64,000 nucleotides of DNA from Arthrobacter sp. V1I9 (GTDB lineage: Bacteria > Actinomycetota > Actinomycetes > Actinomycetales > Micrococcaceae): assembly GCF_030817075.1 (NCBI RefSeq), contig NZ_JAUSYU010000001.1:310001-374000 (forward strand), in the 5' to 3' direction. Positions 27,780 through 36,334 of the stretch are shown one piece after another. Made by a program: the position numbers and the translations under genes. The notes beneath the pieces were generated by a model. It ran no database searches, was not told the DNA's origin, and was given only the letters and a program-made list of their open reading frames with translations. Position 1 is the stretch's first letter, and each line of letters starts with the position of its first letter.

Positions 27780-28070
27780 TTATGTGCAGATCGTCGGGTT
27801 TTTGCGGAAGATCTGTGTGGTTGTCATCCGGTAACTGAGTTCGCCGGAGAGTGCTTGGGGCGTTACCCAGACCTGGTGGCCTTGGCACGCTTCGAACATT
27901 TGGCGGGGGTTGTTGCGGTCGGCCGCGAGCCAGAGTATGGAGGAGTCGGGCATGACGTCTTCGACGAACCCGGTTCTGACTATCCGGCCGTTTTGGCGAA
28001 TTTCCACCAGAGCGTTGATCAGCAGGCTCCACTCACCGTGTTTACGCGGTGTTGCTCGGTTCAGTGTCAT
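27780..28070 (-). CDS. Small hypothetical protein
   Basis: A 96-residue soluble protein with L-V-E-I-R-Q-N-G-R-I-V-R-T-G-F-V-E-D-V and I-L-W-L-A-A-D near the N-terminus, suggesting a small beta-barrel, and a T-T-T-Q-I-F-R-K end. I do not recognise a family. It is convergent with the hydrolase and followed upstream by a strong hairpin that separates it from the aldolase operon. No clear ribosome site; TATAGA about 20 bases before the ATG could be a -10 box. Confidence 0.6.
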   Translation of the reverse strand: MTLNRATPRKHGEWSLLINALVEIRQNGRIVRTGFVEDVMPDSSILWLAADRNNPRQMFEACQGHQVWVTPQALSGELSYRMTTTQIFRKNPTICT

Positions 28071-28092
28071 GGGCTTTCAGGTTCTGGTCTAT

Positions 28093-28133
28093 AAGAGTGG
28101 CAGCGGCCCATATACGGGGCCGCTGCCACTCTT
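28093..28133 (-). terminator. Strong hairpin ending the hydroxy-acid operon
   Basis: AAGAGTGGCAGCGGCCC pairs fully with GGGCCGCTGCCACTCTT around a loop of about seven bases, 29 bases beyond the aldolase stop. It could act on either strand; T runs are short. Confidence 0.75.
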
Positions 28134-28161
28134 GTGGGCGGGGAGGGAGCCGAGGTGGCCT

Positions 28162-28803
28162 CTAGGAGGCGACGGCTTCTTTGATCCGGTCGCGGATCTG
28201 GCGTTCGAGGTTTTCTTGGGCGGGAAGGGCCTGAAGAGTTTCGTTAAGTTCTGATTGCGGGATGACCACTATGCCGTCCTGGTCTCCGATGACGACATCA
28301 CCTGGGTTGCAGACGACGTTGCCGCAGGCGACCGGTTTGCCAACGTACCCGGGACCGTTTTTGGAGGGCCCGGCGGGAACGACGGCGCGGGCGAAGACAG
28401 CAAGGCCCATCTCGTTCATCTCTTCGATGTCACGGACAGCCCCGTCAACGATCACGCCGGTGACGCCTTTGTGGAGGCAGATTTCGGCGAGGATGCCGCC
28501 GAAAACGGACCGGTTGGTGACGCCGTTCCCGGAGATGACCAGGACGTCCCCGGGTTTGGCTTCGTCGAGGCCGCGGTGGATGGCGAGGTTGTCGCCTTCC
28601 CAGATCTGAATGGGGAGGGCGGTGCCAGCCAATCGGGCGCCGGGGGTCAGGCACCGGATGTCCGCTGACATCATGTCCAGGCGTTTGCGTACGTCACCGA
28701 TCAACGCCGGGGGGTAGGCGGTCAGGGACTGGACGAGCTCCTGTTCGGGGCGGGGCCATTCGGGGTAGACGGTGATGTTTTCGGCGGAGGCGTTGATGTA
28801 CAC
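28162..28803 (-). CDS. RraA-family aldolase/decarboxylase
   Basis: A 213-residue RraA-fold protein, most like 4-hydroxy-4-methyl-2-oxoglutarate aldolase / oxaloacetate decarboxylase. These are metal-dependent and cleave hydroxy-oxo-acids to pyruvate. Seen are G-D-V-R-K-R-L, the core G-V-I-V-D-G-A-V-R-D (catalytic Arg and Asp ligand) and G-D-V-V-I-G-D-Q-D-G-I-V-V-I-P. It is the last gene of a three-gene operon, 30 bases after the dehydrogenase. Whether it acts as aldolase or decarboxylase here is inference. Confidence 0.88.
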   Translation of the reverse strand: MYINASAENITVYPEWPRPEQELVQSLTAYPPALIGDVRKRLDMMSADIRCLTPGARLAGTALPIQIWEGDNLAIHRGLDEAKPGDVLVISGNGVTNRSVFGGILAEICLHKGVTGVIVDGAVRDIEEMNEMGLAVFARAVVPAGPSKNGPGYVGKPVACGNVVCNPGDVVIGDQDGIVVIPQSELNETLQALPAQENLERQIRDRIKEAVAS

Positions 28804-28833
28804 GTGTGGTTCCTTGGAGTGTGGTGGGCCGGA

Positions 28834-29823
28834 TCAGGCGGGGATCGTGTGCAGGTCAGTGGCGTTGACCGGGAAGGCAGGGGATTCGCCCGCCATGACG
28901 GCCTGTACTTCTGACCAGGAGCGGGTGCCGGCTTCCTGGAATGCTTCCTGGGTCTGGCCGGCGATGTGCGGGGTGATAAGCAGATTGGGCACTTCGTGCA
29001 GCGGCACCCTGTTGTGGGACAGCGGGTCCTTCATGTCGATGCTCTCGGCTTCGAGCACATCAAGGGCCGCGCCGGCGAGGTCGCCGCTGGTCAGGGCCGT
29101 GACCAGGGCGTCTTCATCGATCAGCCCACCGCGGGAGGTGTTAATGACAATGGCGCCGGGTTTCATCAGGGCCAGTTCGCGGCTGGAGATCATGTGGCGG
29201 GTGCCGGGCAGCAGCGGGGCGTGCAGGGTGATGATGTCCGCCCCGTCATACAGGGTGTCCAGTTCCACCAGGTCAGCGCCCGCGGCCGCGGCATCGGCTG
29301 CTTTGGCGACCGGGTCGGAGGCGAGGACCCGCATCCCGAAGCCCCCTGCGATTGCTGCGACGCGTCTGCCGATGGCTCCGAAGCCCACAATTCCGAGGGT
29401 GCGGCCGGAGAGTTCGAAACCGACCAGGTCCCCGCGGCCCTCTGCCCATGTGCCGGCCAGGACACGGTTTGCGGCCGGGACGATCCGGCGCGTCAGGGAG
29501 AGCAGGAGAGAGAAGACGTGCTCGGCGACAGCGTTGCTGTTCGAGCCCGGGGTGCTGGTGACCCAGACGCCGTTTTCCGAAGCCGCCGGGATGTCGACGT
29601 TGTCGGTGCCGACCCCGTGACGGGCGATGATCTTCAGGCGGGGGGATGCTTCGATCATCTCGCGGGTGAAGGTTTCTGCCCGCAGGATCACTGCATCTAC
29701 GTTTTCGCTGATGTCGAGGTAGTTGACCTTGTCGGGGCCGTAGCCGACGTGCACGAGGGCGTTTTTGCGGATGTCTGCCAGGACGTCCTCGTGGATGGCG
29801 TCGGAGATGTAGATTTCGGTCAC
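28834..29823 (-). CDS. D-2-hydroxyacid dehydrogenase
   Basis: A 329-residue NAD-dependent dehydrogenase similar to phosphoglycerate dehydrogenase. The Rossmann site is G-I-V-G-F-G-A-I-G-R, the catalytic Arg lies in N-T-S-R-G-G-L-I-D-E, Glu in D-V-L-E-A-E, and His in T-P-H-I-A-G. It would interconvert a 2-hydroxy and a 2-oxo acid. Start is a GTG at 29823; the longer frame overlaps the transporter and is spurious. It lies 10 bases after the transporter stop. Confidence 0.9.
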   Translation of the reverse strand: MTEIYISDAIHEDVLADIRKNALVHVGYGPDKVNYLDISENVDAVILRAETFTREMIEASPRLKIIARHGVGTDNVDIPAASENGVWVTSTPGSNSNAVAEHVFSLLLSLTRRIVPAANRVLAGTWAEGRGDLVGFELSGRTLGIVGFGAIGRRVAAIAGGFGMRVLASDPVAKAADAAAAGADLVELDTLYDGADIITLHAPLLPGTRHMISSRELALMKPGAIVINTSRGGLIDEDALVTALTSGDLAGAALDVLEAESIDMKDPLSHNRVPLHEVPNLLITPHIAGQTQEAFQEAGTRSWSEVQAVMAGESPAFPVNATDLHTIPA

Positions 29824-29833
29824 GGTGCAGGGC

Positions 29834-31150
29834 CTAACGGTAGAGATGGGACGAAGGGTCGGAGTTGGCCCGCACGGTGAGGCCGACAACCAGCAGCCCG
29901 AGGGCGCCTGCGCCAACCAGGATGAAGGCGGGGACGAAGGTGTTGCCGGTCTGGTCGATGAGGAATGTGGCCAGGTAGGGGCCGGCGCCGCCACCGATGA
30001 CGGCTCCGACGCTGTGGCCGAAGGCGACGCCGGTGTGGCGGACGCGGGTGGGGTAGAACTCGAGCATGGCGCCGTAGGTCCCGGCCTGGCAGAGGGCGTA
30101 GGGGATGATGCCCATGCCCAAGCCCAGGAGGGCCAGGACGAAGGAGCCCTGGTTCATCATGGCGAAGGACGGGATCGTGATGGCGACGTAGGCCACGTAA
30201 GACCAAAGCAGGACCTTCTTGCTGCCGATGCGGCTGCCGAGCTGGCCGGCCATGGGAATCAGGAGCGCCGCGAAGAGGACCGCCAAGAGAACGATGGTGG
30301 AGGCCTCGCCCTTGGTGAAGCCGAGGACTTCGCTGAAGTAGACGGCGACGAACACGGTGCCGATATAGGTGCCGAGGTTCTGCACGAGGGAGATGGAGGT
30401 GACCTTGGCCAGTGCCTTGGGGTACTTGGTCAGGACCTCCTTGAACGGAGCTTTGGAGGTACCTTCAGTGGTTTTGTTGATGGCCTGGAACTCCGGGCTG
30501 TCTTCGACCTTCAGGCGCATCACCAGGCACAGGACGCCCAAGGGAAGAGCCAGAAGGAACGGGATGCGCCAGCCCCACGCTGCCAGGTCAGCGGCGGGCA
30601 TCATAGCCGCGGCCAGGGCTGCCAAACCGGCGGCAAGGCCCTTGCCGAGCTGGGCAACGGACGGGATCAACGAGACGAAGAGGGAGCGCCGGTTCGGTGC
30701 AGCCCACTCATGGATATAGGCGGCCGCGCCGCCGATCTCGCCACCGGTGGAGAAGCCCTGCAGCATGCGCAGCAGCACCAGCAGGATCGGCGCCAGGACG
30801 CCGATCTGGGCGTATCCCGGCAGCAGGCCGGTCAGGGTGGCGGCGACACCCATGCAGGTGATGCTCGCGATCAGGCTCGTCCGGCGGCCCTTCCGGTCCC
30901 CCAGGCGGCCGAAGAACACCGCACCGAGCGGGCGGACAATGAACGCGGAGCCGAACACCAACAGTGTGTTCAGCAGGCCGATGACCGGGTCATCGCCTGG
31001 GAAAAAGACGATGGCCAGCGTCGCGGCGACGTAGCCGTAGACGCTGAAGTCGTAGTACTCGATGAAGGTACCGAAGGCGGCAACGCCGGTCGCCTTCTTG
31101 GCTTTGGTGCGCCGGGCAGCATCTGGAACTGCCAATGTGGGGACGGTCAT
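29834..31150 (-). CDS. MHS-family metabolite:H+ symporter
   Basis: A 438-residue inner-membrane transporter with 12 helices. Diagnostic of the metabolite:H+ symporter group: G-T-F-I-E-Y-Y-D-F in helix 1, G-D-R-K-G-R-R motif A, R-M-L-Q-G-F-S-T-G-G-E-I-G-G in helix 4. These import organic acids. As first gene of the operon it probably brings in the hydroxy acid that the dehydrogenase and aldolase then degrade. Confidence 0.92.
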   Translation of the reverse strand: MTVPTLAVPDAARRTKAKKATGVAAFGTFIEYYDFSVYGYVAATLAIVFFPGDDPVIGLLNTLLVFGSAFIVRPLGAVFFGRLGDRKGRRTSLIASITCMGVAATLTGLLPGYAQIGVLAPILLVLLRMLQGFSTGGEIGGAAAYIHEWAAPNRRSLFVSLIPSVAQLGKGLAAGLAALAAAMMPAADLAAWGWRIPFLLALPLGVLCLVMRLKVEDSPEFQAINKTTEGTSKAPFKEVLTKYPKALAKVTSISLVQNLGTYIGTVFVAVYFSEVLGFTKGEASTIVLLAVLFAALLIPMAGQLGSRIGSKKVLLWSYVAYVAITIPSFAMMNQGSFVLALLGLGMGIIPYALCQAGTYGAMLEFYPTRVRHTGVAFGHSVGAVIGGGAGPYLATFLIDQTGNTFVPAFILVGAGALGLLVVGLTVRANSDPSSHLYR

Positions 31151-31180
31151 CCGAAGACCTCTCTGTCTTTTGATTTAGAA

Positions 31181-31201
31181 AAGTGGGACACTGTCTCACT
31201 T
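31181..31201. promoter_or_regulatory. Palindromic operator of the hydroxy-acid operon
   Basis: AAGTGGGACACTGTCTCACTT is a near-perfect 21-base dyad centred between the transporter and the divergent IclR-type regulator. Its position and symmetry fit an IclR dimer site. Confidence 0.7.
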
Positions 31202-31287
31202 CGGGGATTGATTAAAGAATGCCTGTGTTCCACGCCACTGTCAAGCGGTGGTGTGAAGCGCAGCGGAATCAAGAAGGAGGCCGGCGG

Positions 31288-32904
31288 GTGCCGTGGGATA
31301 CTGCACATATGGAGCAACTGGACCAGTCGGCACAGCGGGATGGCTCGAAAGAGGTCGTCGCCGTCCTTGAGGCTGTCATCGGCCGCGCCGGCTACGGATG
31401 GGGTGTTCGGGAGCTGGCCGAGGAACTGGGCGCGAGCCGAAGCACCGTGAACCGGATACTCAGCCGGCTGGTTGAGGAACGCCTGGTGTCCAGGGACGTC
31501 AGTGGCGCCTATATCATCGGACCGCGGCTGAAGGTCCTGTCCGCAGCGCTGCAGGAAGGCCATCCGCTCTTTGCCGAGGGGGAAAGAATTCTGGCGCGCC
31601 TAAGCCGGGCGTCCGGGGCGACTGCTCTGATGGCTGTCGAAACCGGCAACCCGGAGCAGTGCTTCGTCCTGGCCTCCGTGGAACCTGATGCGCCCGTCCG
31701 GTACACGCTGCCACCTGGTACGAACCTGCCAACCCATGCCGGTGCCCTTGGGCTGGCTATCCTTACCCGCCGCGGGACAGCTGGGCTGCCGGAGGAACTG
31801 AAGAAGTACACCGAAGCGTCCATTGACAGTAGGACCCGTATTGAGAATGCGCTGCAGAGCTATGCCACGACGGGCGCTGTCGTCAGCATCGGCCAGCACA
31901 TTCCCGACGCCGCCGGCATCGGCGTGCCGTTCACCGTCAACGACAGGCTGTTCGGGTCCCTGTCGCTGTCCCGGCCGCGGAACGAATTCAAGGAATCAGA
32001 CATCGAAGCCGGTGCCGAACTGCTCAGCGAAGCTGCCCGGGAACTCGAATCCCTCCTCACCGACCGCCCCAGCAACCGGAGGTTGGGGGAGGTTCTGCCT
32101 GAAGCCGAATCATCCGCACTCATACAACGGATCGCCGCCATCATCGCGGCGTTCTGTTCCGAGCCGCTGGCCGAACTGACGCTGCAGGACCTTTCGAGTC
32201 TGTGGGGAACCCGGTCCGTGGCGACCCGCCGGCTTGCGGAATCCGCCCGCGATATGGGGCTGATGACGAAGCTGGACAACGGAGCCTGGACGGCCGGGCC
32301 GACGCTGCTGCGCTGGTCAGCCTCGCTTGGCTTCAGCCACGACCTTCCGCAACTGGTGGACGAGGATCTGCGCGGACTCAGCGGACAAACGGGTGAAACC
32401 ACCACCCTGGCCCTCTACGACGCGGACACCGAAGTTGCCCACATCGGACGAACGATCGCCGGGGCCAGGAATGTCCGCTACGTTTTGGAAGAAGGCGAAA
32501 AAATTCCATTAACCGCCGGAGCTGCCGGCAAAGCAATCCTCGCCCACCTGCCCCGACACGTAAGCGCCAGGATAAGCCAAGAAGCGGGAGTTTCAGAACA
32601 AGAGCTTGAGCTCATCCGCTCCCAGGGCTGGGCCGCCACCGACAGTGAAAGAGTCCCTGACGCCCACGGCATCGCCGCACCATTCTTCGTCAACGGCATC
32701 ATTCGAGGGTCGGTCACCGTCACGGTCCCCAACCACCGGGTAGCCGGAACCCCGCCGACAGAGCTCACCAGCGCCGTAGTCTCCACGGCCCACCGGCTCT
32801 CACGCCTGCTCACCGTCAAAAGCGCAAGGCTCCCTGCCGGCCGTGAAGGCAAGCCCGGAGAGCTGGAATCTGAACGTGACGCAGTCTTCGCTGCCGCGCA
32901 ATAA
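31288..32904 (+). CDS. Tandem IclR-family regulator (two fused modules)
   Basis: About 538 residues, twice the usual 250-260, made of two complete IclR modules. Module 1: winged helix (W-G-V-R-E-L-A-E-E-L-G-A-S-R-S-T-V-N-R-I-L) and ligand domain containing L-P-P-G and L-G-L-A-I-L-T. Module 2 from about residue 275: a weaker winged helix (L-A-E-L-T-L-Q-D-L-S) and a ligand domain with L-T-A-G-A-A-G-K-A-I-L-A-H-L. Start choice: the GTG at 31288 has an AGAAGGAGG seven bases ahead; an ATG at 31309 is also possible. It faces away from the hydroxy-acid operon and likely controls it through the dyad at 31181. Confidence 0.85.
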   Translation: MPWDTAHMEQLDQSAQRDGSKEVVAVLEAVIGRAGYGWGVRELAEELGASRSTVNRILSRLVEERLVSRDVSGAYIIGPRLKVLSAALQEGHPLFAEGERILARLSRASGATALMAVETGNPEQCFVLASVEPDAPVRYTLPPGTNLPTHAGALGLAILTRRGTAGLPEELKKYTEASIDSRTRIENALQSYATTGAVVSIGQHIPDAAGIGVPFTVNDRLFGSLSLSRPRNEFKESDIEAGAELLSEAARELESLLTDRPSNRRLGEVLPEAESSALIQRIAAIIAAFCSEPLAELTLQDLSSLWGTRSVATRRLAESARDMGLMTKLDNGAWTAGPTLLRWSASLGFSHDLPQLVDEDLRGLSGQTGETTTLALYDADTEVAHIGRTIAGARNVRYVLEEGEKIPLTAGAAGKAILAHLPRHVSARISQEAGVSEQELELIRSQGWAATDSERVPDAHGIAAPFFVNGIIRGSVTVTVPNHRVAGTPPTELTSAVVSTAHRLSRLLTVKSARLPAGREGKPGELESERDAVFAAAQ

Positions 32905-33874
32905 GCCATGCCTGGTTCACGGCACGAAAGAGTCCGCTACAGCTGAAGTCAGTGCGGCTTTAGCGGCTAATTCAAGGTGGAGCGGAGAATCAGTTCCTAC
33001 GGCTTCTGCAGTCCGCCAAGGAGTCTTTGTCAGGTTGGGGTGTGACCCACTCTGACGTGCCGGAATTTTGTGCCGCAGGACGTGGAACCCGGCACGCATC
33101 CTGCAAGGTCTACTGCCGTGGAGCGCCTCGCCGGCTCTCGCCGCTTTCGCAGCAACGCGGACCTGGCTGGCTTCCGTTCTGCTACAGAGGTCCAAACAGG
33201 CCAAGCACCGCATTTGCTTAACGGATAGCCCTCAGGGTCTCTTCTGTTCCTCAAGATTTGATCAAGATTCGCCCCGACTCCGACACAGTTTTTAGAACTG
33301 GTCAGGAAAACGTGCCCCATTGCACGGCTTGGACGATGGCCAAGCGCGTTCTCAAACAGTAGAGGACGCGATGTCATTGCTGCTCAGAGCGCCGTGGACA
33401 AGCCCGGCGATTGTCCTGCGCTCTGGGCGGCGAAACAACGGTGTGACCGAAAGTACACTGTCTTATCGCAGCCGTGCTGTCGCTTCTAAATGTTTTTCCA
33501 CCACAGAGCAGGGCGACAGCGGGGGCTCCGAGCGGCTGCGTGCCCTGGTCGGAGGTGAGGACATCAAGGAACTCTGGACGGCATGTCCGGCCTAGCTGTG
33601 GCGGTGATGGCTGCGGCAACCCAGTGAAGCTGTTGAAAGTGTCGGTGACTCTTCTAGATGCAAGCGCAGCACCGCCATCGCAGGCAGCAGCGGATAAGGC
33701 GATGCTGCTTGACGGGATCGCACACTGCCTCGGAAGGCGAGTCGTACGATCTCACGAGCGCTTTTGTCGCGGTGACAGTCGTTAGGCCGAGGTGGTTGTT
33801 TTAGGCAGGATTTGGTCTCGGGTTGGACGACTCCGGAGGGAGCACTTGGCTCCTTAGTCCCCACGTACAGTCGA
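32905..33874. other. Gene-free stretch of about 970 bp
   Basis: No supported gene on either strand; all frames have implausible composition. It holds GTCAGGTTGGGGTGTG at 33029-33044, exactly repeated at 54925-54940, suggesting mobile-element debris. Confidence 0.5.
33029..33044 (+). repeat. 16-base dispersed repeat GTCAGGTTGGGGTGTG
   Basis: Identical to 54925-54940; diverged relatives at 18293-18308 and 22800-22815. All four are in gene-free DNA. Confidence 0.5.
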
Positions 33875-34048
33875 TTACTGCTGCCGACGACGGACGGCCG
33901 TGTGGACGGGAAGGGTCAGGAGTCTGGCCACTCCGGCCAGGGCAAGAAGGATGGTGATGGCGGCGAGTTGGGCCAGGAACATCAGCGCAGCCATGGCCAA
34001 CGTTCCGGTGTATGTCAGGGCAAAGGAAAGCGTTGTGGCTTCAGGCAT
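33875..34048 (-). CDS. Small single-helix membrane protein
   Basis: A 57-residue protein, M-P-E-A-T-T-L-S start, with one long hydrophobic segment (about residues 10-45) and a basic R-R-R-Q-Q tail. A GGAGAAG lies about 10 bases ahead of the ATG at 34048; the longer frame upstream has poor composition. No known family; it follows the small YILTS-family gene on the same strand. Confidence 0.45.
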   Translation of the reverse strand: MPEATTLSFALTYTGTLAMAALMFLAQLAAITILLALAGVARLLTLPVHTAVRRRQQ

Positions 34049-34173
34049 TGGCCGGGGCTTCTCCGAGTCGGATTCGAGGGAACAGGGCAGGGGAGGGATG
34101 CTCTGCCCTTCCAGTCCGTGCTTGGCGGATTGAGGGGTTGGCGAGCCGGGAAAGAGTTGTCCGGGTAGGCGCG

Positions 34174-34455
34174 CTAAACCAGGCTGGGTTGGCTTGTGAG
34201 GATGTAGTCCAGGGCGGCGGGGCCGGTCATTCGGAGTCCGGGCCAGATCGTGCGGTGGTTGTCCTGGCGCCTTGCGCTGAGCCCGAGGTTGGCCATTTCC
34301 GTCGAGAAGGATTCGCAGGTTGTGGGCGGTTGCCGGTGGAGGCCGCACCAGCTGAGGTACACCCCGTACAGCTGGTCTTCTGTGAGCCCCGTTTCTTTTG
34401 CAGTGTCTGCGGCGATGCAGTCTTTGATAAAACGGGTGTATTCCGAGGTTTCCAT
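34174..34455 (-). CDS. Small hypothetical protein, YILTS family copy 1
   Basis: A 93-residue protein sharing with the gene at 38806 a block D-Q-L-Y-G-V-Y-L-S-W-C, then R-Q-x-P, F-x-x-x-M-A, L-R-M and the end P-A-A-L-D-Y-I-L-T-S-Q-P-S-L-V. The family is unknown to me. The helical layout with conserved Trp-Cys suggests a small DNA- or protein-binding domain. ATG at 34455 after AGGAAACAG; the longer start at 34497 is less likely. A divergent TetR-type regulator ends about 80 bases upstream on the same strand. Confidence 0.7.
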   Translation of the reverse strand: METSEYTRFIKDCIAADTAKETGLTEDQLYGVYLSWCGLHRQPPTTCESFSTEMANLGLSARRQDNHRTIWPGLRMTGPAALDYILTSQPSLV

Positions 34456-34537
34456 CTCTGTTTCCTGTCTTCGGTGACTCGTTGAAGCTATGGACAACCC
34501 TGCAGCTGCTTTCCTTCAGCGCTTAAGGAGGCAGACT

Positions 34538-35197
34538 TTATGGCGCGCTGGCGTAGGAGGCGCCGGCGGTGGGAGTGGCGCTGCCCCCATGGTCGGAGAT
34601 GAGGGAAGCGGCCATGCGTTTGGCCAACACGGCCGCCTCTTTGTCTCCTTCGACCGCGGAGATGATGGATCCCTTTGTGAGGATGTGGCAGGAGCGGGCG
34701 AAGACGTCTGGTTGGTTGAGGCCGGCTTCCTCGGCCAGGGTTCGCATGAAGTCCCTGACCTGGGCAAGATAGCTGATGGATGCCTGCCCCAGGGGATGGG
34801 TGGGACCCATTTCCAGCATGGTGCTCACGAAGGCGCAGGCTTGGAAGTCGTCCTGACGGAACCACCCGTCCAGGACATCGAAAATGATCAGCAACTGGGC
34901 AGTCGGGTCATTGGTCTTTTTTCTGCATTCAGCGATGATGGCCTCGACGGTCAGGTCCTGGTGGCAGCGTTCCAGGAAGGCAAGGACCAGGTCGTCTTTC
35001 GAGGCGAAGTGTGCGTAGAAAGTGGCCTTGGCGACACCGGCCCGCGATATCAGCTCGTTTATGCCTACATCCCGGACGCTCCGCTGCGAAAACAACTCAT
35101 CTGCGGCGGCGAGTATGCGCTCCCGAGCGCCCACGGGCGGTGGAGCGGCAGAGATGCCAACCGGGTCGGCTAACGAGTATCGCGAGTGTTCGATCAC
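34538..35197 (-). CDS. TetR/AcrR-family regulator
   Basis: About 219 residues. Helix-turn-helix at residues 25-70: A-R-E-R-I-L-A-A-A-D-E-L-F, D-V-G-I-N-E-L-I-S-R-A-G-V-A-K-A-T-F-Y-A-H-F. The ligand domain holds A-C-A-F-V-S-T-M-L-E-M-G. Ligand unknown. A GTG at 35197 lies 7 bases after TACTGT, so a leaderless start is likely; the frame also permits a TTG two codons earlier. A palindrome 25 bases upstream is its probable operator. The small genes on each side are the only candidate targets. Confidence 0.9.
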   Translation of the reverse strand: MIEHSRYSLADPVGISAAPPPVGARERILAAADELFSQRSVRDVGINELISRAGVAKATFYAHFASKDDLVLAFLERCHQDLTVEAIIAECRKKTNDPTAQLLIIFDVLDGWFRQDDFQACAFVSTMLEMGPTHPLGQASISYLAQVRDFMRTLAEEAGLNQPDVFARSCHILTKGSIISAVEGDKEAAVLAKRMAASLISDHGGSATPTAGASYASAP

Positions 35198-35221
35198 CAG
35201 CAAGACAGTACACCAGCCCAG

Positions 35222-35235
35222 ACAGACCGGTCTGT
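35222..35235. promoter_or_regulatory. TetR-type palindromic operator
   Basis: ACAGACCGGTCTGT is a perfect 14-base palindrome of the AGACC-GGTCT type used by many TetR-family repressors, placed just upstream of the TetR gene's promoter. Confidence 0.75.
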
Positions 35236-35365
35236 AAACTACTGTCCATGCAGGTGCAGAGGCCTACGTCGCGCAGATGTCCGCCACCAATACCCGAAGA
35301 GGGCATTCAGGCCGAATCACAGGTCAGCCGATTGGATGGGCAGCCGGGGGCGACGCCACCGCGAA

Positions 35366-35602
35366 ATGTCCCGGCTGGCGATGACCGAGCTGGGACTATT
35401 CAGGATCCTCAATGATCCCCGGGGGCCGGAGGGGACGATCTCCGGATTGTCTGATGAACAACTCGCAGGACTGCTCGATGCCCTGTACCGGCATCTTGAT
35501 AACCCGACGCCGGAACCGGTCGCGATCTTCTGGTACGAGATAGGCGTCGAAGAAAGTTCCCGCAGGGCCCATCTGCCCGCACAATCAGCACCTCGGACCT
35601 AG
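35366..35602 (+). CDS. Possible small hypothetical protein
   Basis: A frame of 78 codons (or 73 from the ATG at 35381) with plausible composition: L-F-R-I-L-N-D-P-R-G, G-L-S-D-E-Q-L-A-G-L-L-D-A-L-Y and A-I-F-W-Y-E-I-G. It is divergent from the TetR gene and could be regulated by it, but the ribosome site is weak and I know no family. Confidence 0.4.
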   Translation: MSRLAMTELGLFRILNDPRGPEGTISGLSDEQLAGLLDALYRHLDNPTPEPVAIFWYEIGVEESSRRAHLPAQSAPRT

Positions 35603-35651
35603 GCAGTTCGGCTGGCCGCCGGTCTTTTAGATATGTCCGCGGGCATGGCAA

Positions 35652-35674
35652 GGCCCGGGCGAAGTGCCCGGGCC
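35652..35674. terminator. GC-rich hairpin between converging units
   Basis: GGCCCGGGC and GCCCGGGCC form a nine-base perfect stem around GAAGT, 18 bases beyond the DUF2382 stop. T runs are lacking on both sides. Confidence 0.5.
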
Positions 35675-35691
35675 CGTTGCGCAGCTGGTCG

Positions 35692-36332
35692 TTAGCGGCG
35701 GGTGTCGTCGATACCGTCGGTTTCGATGTTTTCTTTGCGGACTTCTTCGTTGACGGTGACGTTTTCGGTCACGGTGTCCTTGTCCAGGCGGACCCGTTCG
35801 ACAGGGACGGTTTCCTTTTCCACCACGGGACGTTCTTCGTGGAGGATGACTTCGTGTTCTTCCTCGCTGATCGCGGGGCCGCCCATCGCAGCGCCGACGT
35901 TCGCGTCGGTAATGGGTTCACGCTCGACCCGGACTTCTTCGCGCTGCACCGGGACGGTCGTGGTGACATTCTCGGTGGTGACGTACTTACGAAGCCGGGC
36001 CCGGCCTGCGGCCTGCTTCTCGGTACCGACGTGGAGCGGCTCTTCCGAGCGGGTCATCGCATCATCGGTGGTGGGGCCGGAGGTGTCGTGCCCGACCGTT
36101 CCGGTACGTTCCCCGGCATCGGCGGTGCCGGTCCGGGACGTGGTGTCCGTGCACGAGGTGCCGGACCGAGGTTGTAGTGCGCGTACAGCCGGTCCTCCTC
36201 GGAGGGCTCAAGATGGCCGTCTTCGGCGACCCGGGGAGCGTCCTTGACGTGGTCCCTTCTGTAGGGGACCACGGTGTCATTGCCCTCGGTGCGGGCATCC
36301 TGAAGCGGGACGAACGACTCCGAAGCCATCTG
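35692..36332 (-). pseudogene. PRC-barrel/DUF2382 stress protein, N-terminally truncated and frameshifted
   Basis: The C-terminal part (from the frame at 36057 down) is a clear DUF2382 domain: R-L-R-K-Y-V-T-T-E-N-V-T-T, E-P-I-T-D-A-N, and V-E-K-E-T-V-P-V-E-R-V-R-L. Upstream in another frame are the end of the PRC-barrel (S-E-S-F-V-P-L-Q-D-A) and D-G-H-L-E-P-S-E-E-D-R-L-Y-A-H-Y. The frames join at about 36170 by one base, giving S-G-T-S-C-T-D-T-T-S-R. Beyond about 36332 the PRC-barrel start is missing and replaced by a serine-hydrolase fragment on the other strand. Related proteins are YsnF-like general stress proteins. A short product from the internal ATG at 36057 could still be made. Confidence 0.75.
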
Positions 36333-36334
36333 GG

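Noticed and set aside
29825..31450. 541-codon plus-strand frame opposite the MHS transporter
   Set aside because: Composition (Glu/Gly/Gln-rich, repetitive) is the antisense of membrane helices; the transporter is certain.
33875..34348. Full 157-codon frame ahead of the small membrane protein
   Set aside because: The first 100 residues are Pro/Arg-rich and overlap the YILTS gene; only the last 57 residues look like a protein.
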